In this document: piece by piece, positions 24,104 to 30,464 of the stretch
How the letters are laid out: the number at the start of each line of letters is the position of its first letter
Numbering within the stretch: the first letter of the stretch is position 1
From: Deltaproteobacteria bacterium
GTDB lineage: Bacteria; Myxococcota_A; UBA9042; DTJE01
Direction of reading: 5' to 3'
Assembly: GCA_016784945.1 (NCBI GenBank)
Contig: JADHTP010000006.1
Coordinates: 1-30,464 of the forward strand
Length of the DNA: 30,464 nucleotides
Made by a program: the position numbers and the translations under genes
Notes under the pieces: generated by a model
What the model was told of the DNA's origin: nothing
The model's input: the letters and a program-made list of their open reading frames with translations, nothing else
Database searches by the model: none

Positions 24104-25080
24104 TCGATCACCTCGGCCCCGGGACCGGGACGTTCGATGACGACCCGTTCCACCCCCGGGACTTCCCGGATCTCCCGGGCCAGATCCTCCGAGTCACTGG
24201 CCCTGCAGAGGACCTTCACGTGGGGGCCCGCATCAATGGTCACATAGCCCTCCAGACCTTTTTTACGAAGGGCCCGCACCTTGTGGATGGCATCGACCGT
24301 GACCGCGTTCCAGTACAACAGCGGCGGAGATGCACTCAGCGCAACAGCATGCATCCGGAAGCAGGACGTTTCCGCAACCTGGCCCAGGGACCTGAAATCA
24401 CGCCTGACGATCGCGTTGAGTGCGGCATCCACGTCCGCGCTGCCCGATCGCAACCATTCCCCGTAGAACGGGGACGTGAGTCTCGTTAACTCCATTCCCT
24501 CTGTAGAACCCACTTCTTTCTCGCTTTGCCCGTTGATGACCACCAGAAGCCTCAGGTCCCAGTAGTCGGGATCCGCAACCTGGCGAACGAGGCAGTCGGA
24601 ACCGTCCGGCGACTCGCCGGGCATCAATTCCACGAAGCCGCCCAGAAGGCTGCGAGGCGCCGACCCTGATCCCCGTCTTGCGAGTTGCGCCAGGCCGTCC
24701 CAGCCGGGATCCATACCCGCCGCCCTGCATGCCGCCAGTGCCAGGGCGGCGAATCCCGAGGCCGAAGAAGCAAGACCGGATGCGGTCGGAAAACTGTTGT
24801 GCGACTCCACCAGGGCGAATCGGTGCGTTCCTGCCGCCGTTCGAACCAGGTCGAGAAAACGACCGGTACGCGACCGTACGCCCTCCGCGGCCGGCTCCCC
24901 GTCAAGGACCATCTCGTCGCGCCGCAGTCCGTCGTCGAAAGTCACCCGGGTCGTGGTCTGCAACGAGGACAGGGTTATGGAGACGCTTCCACCGGCTGGC
25001 AAATTCAGGTTCCTGTCCCTCTTGCCCCAGTATTTCACCAGGGCGATGTTGGCGCAAGCCCGGGCCATCGAACTGCCCAT
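24100..25080 (-). CDS. mvaD: Mevalonate diphosphate decarboxylase
   Basis: ATP-dependent decarboxylation of mevalonate diphosphate to isopentenyl diphosphate. 326 aa from ATG 25080 (MGSSMARACANIAL); a second ATG at 25068 would remove four residues, and a longer frame reaching 25188 has no family support. Motifs: ANIALVKYWGKRDRNLNLP, GSVSITL, the GHMP loop TASGLASSASGFAALAL, RRGSGSAPRSLLGGF, and DAGPHVKVL near the C-terminus, where the family usually has DAGPN. It is the first gene of the six-gene minus-strand operon and is divergent from farnesyl diphosphate synthase across 168 bp, so the promoters of both lie there. Confidence 0.93.
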   Translation of the reverse strand: MGSSMARACANIALVKYWGKRDRNLNLPAGGSVSITLSSLQTTTRVTFDDGLRRDEMVLDGEPAAEGVRSRTGRFLDLVRTAAGTHRFALVESHNSFPTASGLASSASGFAALALAACRAAGMDPGWDGLAQLARRGSGSAPRSLLGGFVELMPGESPDGSDCLVRQVADPDYWDLRLLVVINGQSEKEVGSTEGMELTRLTSPFYGEWLRSGSADVDAALNAIVRRDFRSLGQVAETSCFRMHAVALSASPPLLYWNAVTVDAIHKVRALRKKGLEGYVTIDAGPHVKVLCRASDSEDLAREIREVPGVERVVIERPGPGAEVIE

Positions 25081-25248
25081 GGTCCTGATTTCTCCGGTCA
25101 AATGAAACCACGCTCGCGGCGACACAGTGGTGTTCGCCGGGATCCTACCTGGTCGCAGGCATGTTCCATGCCAGCAGGTGGCAGACAAATTGCAGAACCC
25201 GATCGGACGATGTCCGGACGGCTGACTGGAATGGAGGTACGCAGAAAA

Positions 25249-26130
25249 ATGGGATACCCACCGGGACTTGAAGCGTATCGGGATCGCGTCGAAGGAGCCT
25301 TGAGGAAGGCTCTATCCCGTTGCGGAGGCCCAGGGAGGCTCTTGGAATCAATGGGCTACTCGCTTCTGGGCGGTGGCAAGCGGCTGCGCCCGGTGTTGCT
25401 GCTGGTGACCCGGGACATCTTTTTGCGGGGCGGTCCGGACCCCATGCCGGCGGCCTGCGCCCTCGAGTTCATTCACACCTACTCGCTGATCCACGACGAC
25501 CTGCCGGCCATGGACGACGACGACCTCAGGAGAAATCGGCCATCAAGCCACAAGCGATTCGACGAGGCCACGGCGATCCTCGCCGGGGATGCCCTGCTGA
25601 CCCAGGCCTTCTGGCTTCTTGCCGACGCCTACGGGTCGGGATCGGAGCGGGAGGGCATGCGCGTGGTCATGGAGATCGCATACGCGGCGGGTTCTGAAGG
25701 AATGGTGGGAGGACAGATCCTGGACACCATGGGAACGGGCTGCGACCTCACGCGGGAGCAGTTGGAGTTGATACACCGGACGAAGACCGGAGCCCTGATC
25801 CGGGCCGCCGTACGTTGTGGAGCCATTCTGGGCGGGGCGGGGGACGATGACCTGGAGGTGTTGACCCGATGCGCGGAAAACATGGGGTTGGCCTTCCAGG
25901 TGGTGGACGACGTGCTGGATGTCGAAGGCTGCCCGGAGGAACTCGGAAAAACCGTCGGAAAGGATGAGTCACAAGGCAAGACCACCTACGTGACGCTGAT
26001 GGGCGTGGCGGGAAGTCGCGAGTTCGCCCGCAGCCTCGCCCTTGCGGTCCGCGATGCCCTCGGGCGTTTTGGGGACTCTGGAATTCCCCTCGCGCAACTG
26101 TCCGACTTCATCGTGGATCGGATCTCGTGA
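25249..26130 (+). CDS. ispA: Polyprenyl synthetase, farnesyl diphosphate synthase type
   Basis: Makes farnesyl diphosphate from IPP and DMAPP, the substrate for HpnD. ATG 25249 is preferred: GGAGGT lies 10 bases upstream, and the resulting 293 aa is normal for bacterial IspA. ATGs at 25231 and 25210 lack ribosome sites. Motifs: SLLGGGKRLRPVLLL, first Asp-rich motif HDDLPAMDDDDLRR (from Asp83), and second motif VVDDVLDVEG (from Asp220) followed by LGKTVGKDESQGKTTY. The residue five before the first Asp is Tyr, as in bacterial FPP synthases, so C15 is the likely product; geranylgeranyl diphosphate cannot be excluded, and a reductase-like gene lies downstream. Confidence 0.92.
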   Translation: MGYPPGLEAYRDRVEGALRKALSRCGGPGRLLESMGYSLLGGGKRLRPVLLLVTRDIFLRGGPDPMPAACALEFIHTYSLIHDDLPAMDDDDLRRNRPSSHKRFDEATAILAGDALLTQAFWLLADAYGSGSEREGMRVVMEIAYAAGSEGMVGGQILDTMGTGCDLTREQLELIHRTKTGALIRAAVRCGAILGGAGDDDLEVLTRCAENMGLAFQVVDDVLDVEGCPEELGKTVGKDESQGKTTYVTLMGVAGSREFARSLALAVRDALGRFGDSGIPLAQLSDFIVDRIS

Positions 26131-26323
26131 CAGGCACCGCTCGGGGCCATCAGGAACCGCACAGGCGCGTGCGACTTCGCACGTCCAGAATGCCGATCCG
26201 ACGGACCGGAATTCGCCCCGGCTCGACCGGATTCCGCTGAAGCCCCACAAATGATGAAACCACCGCTTCCGTGGCTTGAACCTTGCTTTTCTAGAGATCA
26301 CCTGGACTCTGGAGGACCCTTAA
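26131..26323. other. 193-bp spacer with a strong ribosome-binding site for U32-B
   Basis: No gene. GGAGGA at 26311-26316 lies seven bases before the GTG start at 26324 and decides that start. No clear terminator for the upstream gene is seen. Confidence 0.5.
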
Positions 26324-27610
26324 GTGAAGTTTTCAGTCGCGTGCAATTTCGACGAGGCCCTGCTCGAGGGACTCAAGCCGTACCCCGTCTACGAGGTGTA
26401 CGGAAAGCTGACATCCGACTATTTCGGGGGGGGGCGTCCCTCGTTCTACCTGCCCGAGGTGGACCGTCACAGGCTCGAAGCCTTCGTGACGAAGACCCAC
26501 GCCCGCGGGATCGGATTCAATTACCTGCTCAACGCCTCGTCCATGGGGAACACCGAGTTCACCAGGGAAGGGCAGCGGAACATGGAGGAGATCCTGGAAT
26601 GGGTGGACTCCGCGGGTGTCGACTCGGTCACTGTCGCCAACGTCTTCTTCCTGCGCCTGGTCAAGCGGCGTTATCCCAAGCTCAAGGTAAGGATCAGTTC
26701 CCACCGCTTCACGGACAACGCCCGAAAGGTCCGTTTCTGGGTGGAGAACGGGGCGGACTACATCGTGGTCTCCGAGGTCAGCATCCACCGCGAATTCCGG
26801 GTGCTCGAGGCCATGAAGAAGGCGGCGGGCGATGTCGAGCTGCAGTTGATCGTGAACAACTGGTGCCGCCAGGATTGCGCCATTGCGGGCAACCACGCAG
26901 TCGGCCTGTCCGCTGCGTCGCAGTCCAACAGCCACGGATTCCCCCTGGACTATTGTTCGGTCGTGTGCAACAACATCCGTCTGCGCGAGCCGGTCAACTA
27001 CATCAGGGCCAACTGGATTCGTCCGGAGGATCTCGGCCTCTACGAAGACATGGGGTTCCACAACTTCAAGATCGTAGAGCGGAACACGCCCACTCGGATT
27101 CTGCTGGACCGGGTCAAGGCATATTCCGAGCGCAGGTACGACGGCAATCTCCTGGACCTCGTGCAGAACTACGCCTACTCGGAGGATAAGCTCGGCGACA
27201 AGGCCAAGGACGCCTACTCGATGCGAAGGCTGTTCAAGTATTTCTTGAAGCCCCATCAGGTGAACCTCTTGAAGTTCAGCAAGGTCATCGACTTCGGGAA
27301 GGCCGCCGGCGTCCTCTATCCTTTGAGGGGACCGAATCCCGTGGTCATCGACAACAGGGCGTTGGACGGATTCATGGACCGTTTCTCCTCCAAGGGATGC
27401 CAGGACGTGGACTGCGAGACATGCAGGTACTGCCACGAATGGGCTGAAGGGTCAGTTACCATTGATCCGGAATGGAAAGCGAGGATGGGGGACATCTACG
27501 ACGACCTCCTGGGTGAGATCGATTCGGGCACTTTCTGGGATCCGTACTTCCGGACGGCCAGGGAGATGGCGGGCAGGTTCTTCGAAAGGGTCAAATCGTC
27601 TCGATCCTGA
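26324..27610 (+). CDS. U32-family Fe-S protein, paralogue B
   Basis: 428 aa from GTG 26324, behind GGAGGA. It is a paralogue of the protein at 4235-5449: in the block IRANWIRPED..., 15 of 27 residues match. Likely cluster ligands are Cys181 and Cys185 in NNWCRQDCAIAG and Cys211 and Cys215 in DYCSVVCNN, at almost the same positions as in A. The C-terminal DVDCETCRYC (Cys364, Cys367, Cys370) repeats A's extra CX2CX2C set. Shared N-terminal segments are VYEVYGKL, GGGRPSF and FNYLLNASSM. UbiU and UbiV, the best-known relatives, work as a pair of paralogues in O2-independent ring hydroxylation; that A and B likewise pair is inference. The stop shares one base with the start of the next gene (TGATG), implying coupling. 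Confidence 0.87.
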   Translation: MKFSVACNFDEALLEGLKPYPVYEVYGKLTSDYFGGGRPSFYLPEVDRHRLEAFVTKTHARGIGFNYLLNASSMGNTEFTREGQRNMEEILEWVDSAGVDSVTVANVFFLRLVKRRYPKLKVRISSHRFTDNARKVRFWVENGADYIVVSEVSIHREFRVLEAMKKAAGDVELQLIVNNWCRQDCAIAGNHAVGLSAASQSNSHGFPLDYCSVVCNNIRLREPVNYIRANWIRPEDLGLYEDMGFHNFKIVERNTPTRILLDRVKAYSERRYDGNLLDLVQNYAYSEDKLGDKAKDAYSMRRLFKYFLKPHQVNLLKFSKVIDFGKAAGVLYPLRGPNPVVIDNRALDGFMDRFSSKGCQDVDCETCRYCHEWAEGSVTIDPEWKARMGDIYDDLLGEIDSGTFWDPYFRTAREMAGRFFERVKSSRS

Positions 27611-28670
27611 TGAGCGATCATTACGACTTCGTGGTTGTCGGCGCCGGCCCGGCGGGATCGGCAGCGGCACTGGAAGCCGCCCGGCTCGGGTACGGCCGCA
27701 TCCTGCTGATCGACAAGGCCCCTCTCGGCAGAACGAAACCCTGCGGTGGAGGCATCTCACCAAGGGCACGCAAGGTGCTTAAACGTATGGGCCTGTGGGA
27801 GGCGGTTCACCGCGAGGCGTACCCCATCAAAGGGCTGCGACTTGTCAGCCCCGGCGGAAAGGAAATCGTCCTGGCGGGTTCACATGCCGCATCCGTCCTG
27901 AACCGATCTCGTTTCGATACCATCCTGACCGAAGCAGCCATCCGGGAAGGAGTGGTGCTGAAGCCGGAAACCAGGGTCCACGGAATCATCGAAGAGGGCG
28001 GGCGGATCGTCGGAATCCGTTCCGATGCCGGGGAAATTCGGGCCCGTTGGACGCTGGTGGCGAATGGGGCCACCTCACGGCTCGTTCCCGATCCGCGCTC
28101 CGTCGCCTGCTGCACACCTGCATGGCCTGGTTCGACGGGGTCCCTTTCACCCCGCACGTCCTTGAGATGGTCTACGACCCGGGCCTGAAACCGCACTATG
28201 GATGGCTTTTCCCCGAATCCCCCGTCCGTGTCAACATCGGCATCTGCCTTTTCGCCGACAGGCTCCGGGGGCGTTCCGTACGGGACATCTTCCAGGGTTT
28301 TCTCGAAACGCACTTCGGGAAAAGGCTGGCCGGGGCGGACCAGGTTGGGCGCTGGAAGGGCCACCCCATCTCTACGACCGCATCCGTTTCGCACACTGCG
28401 CCCCCCGGGGTTCTGAAGATCGGCGAAGCCAACCGTCTGACCAATATCGCGACAGGGGAAGGGATCTCATATGCCCTTGAGAGTGGGCTGCTCGCAATTC
28501 GGGCCATCCGAACCGGCGAATCCGGTGGTTGGGACGCACCTGGGATTGCCGGCCTGATCTGTGGCGTGTCATGTGGGTGCAACCCTGATGACGGCAACCA
28601 GGGCGACGAGGAGATCATGACCGGTCCCATCGACACCGAGGTGGAGGCCCAGGCCGTTCACTACCAATGA
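27610..28670 (+). pseudogene. Geranylgeranyl-reductase-family flavoprotein, frameshifted
   Basis: FAD-dependent reductases of this family saturate isoprenoid double bonds. The first part (frame of 27610) has VVGAGPAGSAAALEAARLG, the family's KPCGGGISPRARKVL and NRSRFDTIL, but runs out of homology near 28090 and stops at 28186-28188. Homology resumes in another frame (LRRLLHTCMAWFDGV, then YGWLFPE, VNIGICL and the FAD-covering EANRLTNIATGEGISYALESG) and runs to 28670. The switch equals a one-base loss, or gain of two, around 28080-28110. After the FAD motif the tail (GGWDAPGIAGLICG...) does not look like the family, so the 3' end may be decayed too. It may be a true pseudogene, a sequencing error or, less likely, programmed frameshifting. 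It is not a convincing squalene monooxygenase. Confidence 0.75.
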
Positions 28671-28730
28671 ACAAAGCAGGCGCCTCCCGACTCGAAACCC
28701 GGCATGCGAACCATTCAGCCGACCGGCACC

Positions 28731-29684
28731 TCAGGTCCTGATAACCTCCATTGCCCCGGCCGCCTTCAAGGCCTTTTCGACCGGATCGGCGCCATCCATG
28801 TCAGTCAGCGCCATCATGCATCCACCAAGCCCCGCGCCCGTCAGCTTGGCGCCATAGGCGCCGGCGCCTTCGGCAGACTCGACTAGGGCGTTGAGTGAGG
28901 CGCACGAGACACCGATCTCGGAGAGCATGCGGTGATAGCGGGAAAGCGCCTTGCCGACCGTGTGCCTTGAGCCTGGCGAATCACGACTGACAGCACCGGC
29001 GATCGTACCCGACAGTTCCCTGGCCTCTGCAAGCAACTTTGCAAAGGCTTCCGGCTTCGTTGCAGCGAATGCCAAGGATCTTTCCACCGCTTCGCCGGTG
29101 GTTCCTTCGGACGGGATGCGTGCCACAAGCAGTGATGTTCCTCTCAGATCCCAGGAAACGGTCTCGATCTCTCCCTTCCCGCGCCACAACACCAGTCGAC
29201 CGACAGCTACCACCGTAGGATCCAGTCCGCTTGAGTTTCCGTGAAAGACATCCTCAACTGTAGTGGCCATTCCTGCAACATCCAGGGGCTCGGCCATCCG
29301 CCCGGCCTCGATGGTTGCCGCCTTTACCAGGGCCACGGCGAGGGCCGCGCTTGACCCGAGCCCGACACCTCTCGGGATCCCCGATCGGATCAAGAAGGGA
29401 AAGCCCCGAGACGGCCCCAGGCCAACCTCAGATCGCGCCGCATTCCAGGCCAGCAGTAGTGACGGCTCCAGTTCCCCCGCGTCCCCTCGTTCCAGTCTGA
29501 GCCTTAGGGAAGGCAGGGGCAGCGCAATGGCGGGGGCCCCGTGCAGAACGAAATGTTCGCCACAGAGGATCAGCTTTGCGCAGGCTTCCACACTATCAAT
29601 ACCTTCGTTCATCCGTTCAAGATCCAATTCCAGAATATCCAGGACAGAGCGATACCCAAGGAGATTTGGGCTTCTGAGTGCCAT
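28731..29684 (-). CDS. mvk: Mevalonate kinase
   Basis: Phosphorylates mevalonate to 5-phosphomevalonate. GHMP kinase with ACAKLILCGEHFVLHGAPAI, GIPRGVGLGSSAALAVAL, VEDVFHGNSSGLDPT (the NSSGLD segment is mevalonate-kinase-like) and GAKLTGAGLGGCMMAL. 317 aa from ATG 29684; ATG 29612 would give 293 aa and starts at the usual distance from the AKLILCGEH motif, and neither has a strong ribosome site. It is separate from the main mevalonate operon and convergent with the frameshifted reductase gene across 60 bp. Confidence 0.92.
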   Translation of the reverse strand: MALRSPNLLGYRSVLDILELDLERMNEGIDSVEACAKLILCGEHFVLHGAPAIALPLPSLRLRLERGDAGELEPSLLLAWNAARSEVGLGPSRGFPFLIRSGIPRGVGLGSSAALAVALVKAATIEAGRMAEPLDVAGMATTVEDVFHGNSSGLDPTVVAVGRLVLWRGKGEIETVSWDLRGTSLLVARIPSEGTTGEAVERSLAFAATKPEAFAKLLAEARELSGTIAGAVSRDSPGSRHTVGKALSRYHRMLSEIGVSCASLNALVESAEGAGAYGAKLTGAGLGGCMMALTDMDGADPVEKALKAAGAMEVIRT

Positions 29685-29808
29685 TGTACGTCACCGTCAA
29701 GTGCGCGAGAAATCGAGTGAGTAATTCGGGCGGTAGTCGCTGGTTCATCTTCAGCCGCAGTAACAGATTCTTTATGCGGTCGTAGACACTTCTTGTGAGT
29801 ACCGAATT

Positions 29809-29922
29809 CTACTCGGAGTGTGTCACTTTGTGAATCTTCATACGAAGCTTCGACGCCTCGATGGCAAGGTCAACCCCCTCATCCATGAGTTTCCTGAACC
29901 GCTTGTACGCCGAGATTTCCAT
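29809..29922 (-). pseudogene. Small remnant frame, possibly the C-terminus of a DUF6788-like protein
   Basis: A 37-codon frame (MEISAYKRFRKLMDEGVDLA, then SKLRMKIHK) with helical, basic composition. It resembles the C-terminal helices of small DUF6788-like proteins that often accompany insertion sequences, but the Cys-containing N-terminal part of that family is absent. A stop a little upstream (about 29985) closes the frame. The family call is a guess. Confidence 0.25.
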
Positions 29923-30034
29923 TCGGATATAGGCGTCCCGAGAGACCGGCGGCGAACGCGCAAAGGAAACGGGGAAGGCCCGGGCCTACTGGTGACAAGA
30001 TTTCCATCGCCTCCCTGTTGCTACAGATCCTTTC

Positions 30035-30074
30035 GTCCACGTCCACGTTCACGTTCACGATCACGTTCACGTTG
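30035..30074. repeat. Degenerate hexamer tandem repeat (CGTTCA/CGTCCA)
   Basis: About six head-to-tail hexamers of the form CGTCCA, CGTTCA or CGATCA. On the minus strand they would read as alternating Asn/Asp-Val codons within a short open frame. I see no gene that uses it. Confidence 0.7.
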
Positions 30075-30144
30075 TCTATCGGTCGTGCGTAGCTTCTGTT
30101 TCAATATTATGATGCGTTTGCCCTGAGTAATAGCCATGCGTGTC

Positions 30145-30173
30145 TTGACTAGCAATTGGCCGCATGCTAACTG
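30145..30173 (+). promoter_or_regulatory. Possible sigma70-like promoter for chorismate synthase
   Basis: TTGACT (30145-30150) and TAACTG (30168-30173) are separated by 17 bp. The -35 box is good and the -10 box is poor. The site is about 65 bp before the aroC ATG. Confidence 0.25.
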
Positions 30174-30200
30174 TTTTTACGGTTTTACGGTTTTACGGTT
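30173..30200. repeat. 8-bp tandem repeat (GGTTTTAC)
   Basis: Two perfect GGTTTTAC copies (30181-30196) are flanked by a near-copy (GTTTTTAC) before and a partial (GGTT) after. The array lies in the leader of the chorismate synthase gene, about 40 bp before its ATG. Confidence 0.7.
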
Positions 30201-30238
30201 TCCGAGGGACTGAACGAGCGAAATAAGCGGTTTACCGA

Positions 30239-30464
30239 ATGGGGAACACTTTCGGGCGACTTTTCCGGGTGACGACCTGGGGAGAGTCCCACGGACAGGC
30301 CATGGGAGCGGTCGTCGACGGTTGCCCGGCCGGCATCCCGGTTGACGAAGCCGCCATCGAGAGCTTCCTCGAGCGCGACGTGCCAGATTCCGATCTTGGC
30401 ACCGCGCGCAGCGAGGGCAACCGGGTCGAGATCCTCTCCGGGGTGTTCGAGGGCAGCACGCTTG
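30239..30464 (+). CDS. aroC: Chorismate synthase, N-terminal part (3' end outside the window)
   Basis: Makes chorismate from EPSP using reduced FMN. 75 residues are visible from ATG 30239 (MGNTFGRLFRVTTWGESHGQ), with the signature WGESHG (residues 14-19), VVDGCPAGIP and VEILSGVFEGSTL. The segment normally reading RRRPGQS is DVPDSDLGTARSEGNRV (from residue 47), so the usual arginines there are missing, which suggests a divergent subfamily. The gene continues past the window end. With the DAHP synthase-chorismate mutase at 14214-15323 it places two shikimate-pathway genes around the terpenoid genes. Confidence 0.93.
   Translation, partial: MGNTFGRLFRVTTWGESHGQAMGAVVDGCPAGIPVDEAAIESFLERDVPDSDLGTARSEGNRVEILSGVFEGSTL

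Larger units (their letters stand above)
29685..30238. other. 554-bp intergenic region with simple repeats and a gene remnant
   Basis: No intact gene. It contains a minus-strand remnant (29809-29922), a 6-bp repeat array, an 8-bp repeat array and a possible weak promoter, each listed separately. Base composition is lower in GC near the right end than in the flanking genes. Confidence 0.5.

Noticed and set aside
26333..27436. Long minus-strand open frame of 367 codons
   Set aside because: Antisense to U32-B, which has conserved cysteine motifs and a strong ribosome site.
27610..28670. The FAD protein as the missing squalene monooxygenase
   Set aside because: Its KPCGGGIS and GEGISYALESG motifs are those of the geranylgeranyl reductase family, and the gene is frameshifted.
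28618..28670. Tiny ORF with a GAGGAG site at the end of the reductase gene
   Set aside because: Only 17 codons, with no feature to support it; more simply the tail of the frameshifted gene.
30035..30200. Repeats as a CRISPR array
   Set aside because: Units are 6-8 bp in direct tandem with no spacers.

Overview
The window is GC-rich, bacterial and gene-dense. It reads as a triterpenoid/sterol-type gene neighbourhood from a Myxococcota-like or other deltaproteobacterial-type organism. The taxonomic guess rests on the complete mevalonate route combined with HpnC/D/E-type squalene synthesis, an oxidosqualene-cyclase-type enzyme, and large secreted Cys-rich/MopE-like/Kazal and DUF1566 lipoproteins of the kind common in that group. 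No rRNA or other phylogenetic marker is present, so the placement is inference.

Layout. (1) Positions 1-6928, plus strand: a co-directional run of a 5'-truncated radical SAM/SPASM protein, a 676-aa radical SAM protein, a B12-binding radical SAM protein, a U32-family Fe-S protein (U32-A) and a second B12-binding radical SAM protein. (2) About 6929-14213: an accessory insert with an IS66 transposase remnant, a palindromic repeat, a 1275-aa Kazal/Cys-rich lipoprotein of different base composition, a 619-aa multidomain secreted protein, and a 518-bp non-coding stretch with a MITE-like inverted repeat. (3) 14214-15323, minus: chorismate mutase-DAHP synthase, divergent from the cyclase across a 10-bp tandem repeat. 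(4) 15487-18952, plus: oxidosqualene-cyclase-type enzyme and HMG-CoA synthase. (5) 25080 down to 18841, minus: an overlap-coupled operon of mevalonate diphosphate decarboxylase, phosphomevalonate kinase, HMG-CoA reductase, hpnC, hpnD and hpnE. (6) 25249-28670, plus: farnesyl diphosphate synthase, a second U32 protein (U32-B) and a frameshifted geranylgeranyl-reductase-like flavoprotein. (7) 29684-28731, minus: mevalonate kinase. (8) 30239 to the window end: start of chorismate synthase.

Together the genes give acetoacetyl-CoA -> HMG-CoA -> mevalonate -> IPP -> FPP -> presqualene-PP -> hydroxysqualene -> squalene, followed by a cyclase with the OSC acid motif (DCTSE) and the Tyr/His/Ile set seen in cycloartenol synthases. 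Acetoacetyl-CoA thiolase, IPP isomerase and, most notably, squalene monooxygenase are not in the window. An OSC needs oxidosqualene, so the source of the epoxide is an open question. The neighbourhood is rich in enzyme families that work without O2: two U32 paralogues (relatives UbiU/UbiV and TrhP perform O2-independent hydroxylation linked to prephenate) and two B12-radical SAM proteins (relatives include BchE and hopanoid-modifying enzymes). A chorismate mutase-DAHP synthase and a chorismate synthase lie alongside. The most interesting hypothesis is therefore an unrecognised, possibly O2-independent oxygenation or tailoring branch of triterpenoid synthesis. It is inference and needs testing.
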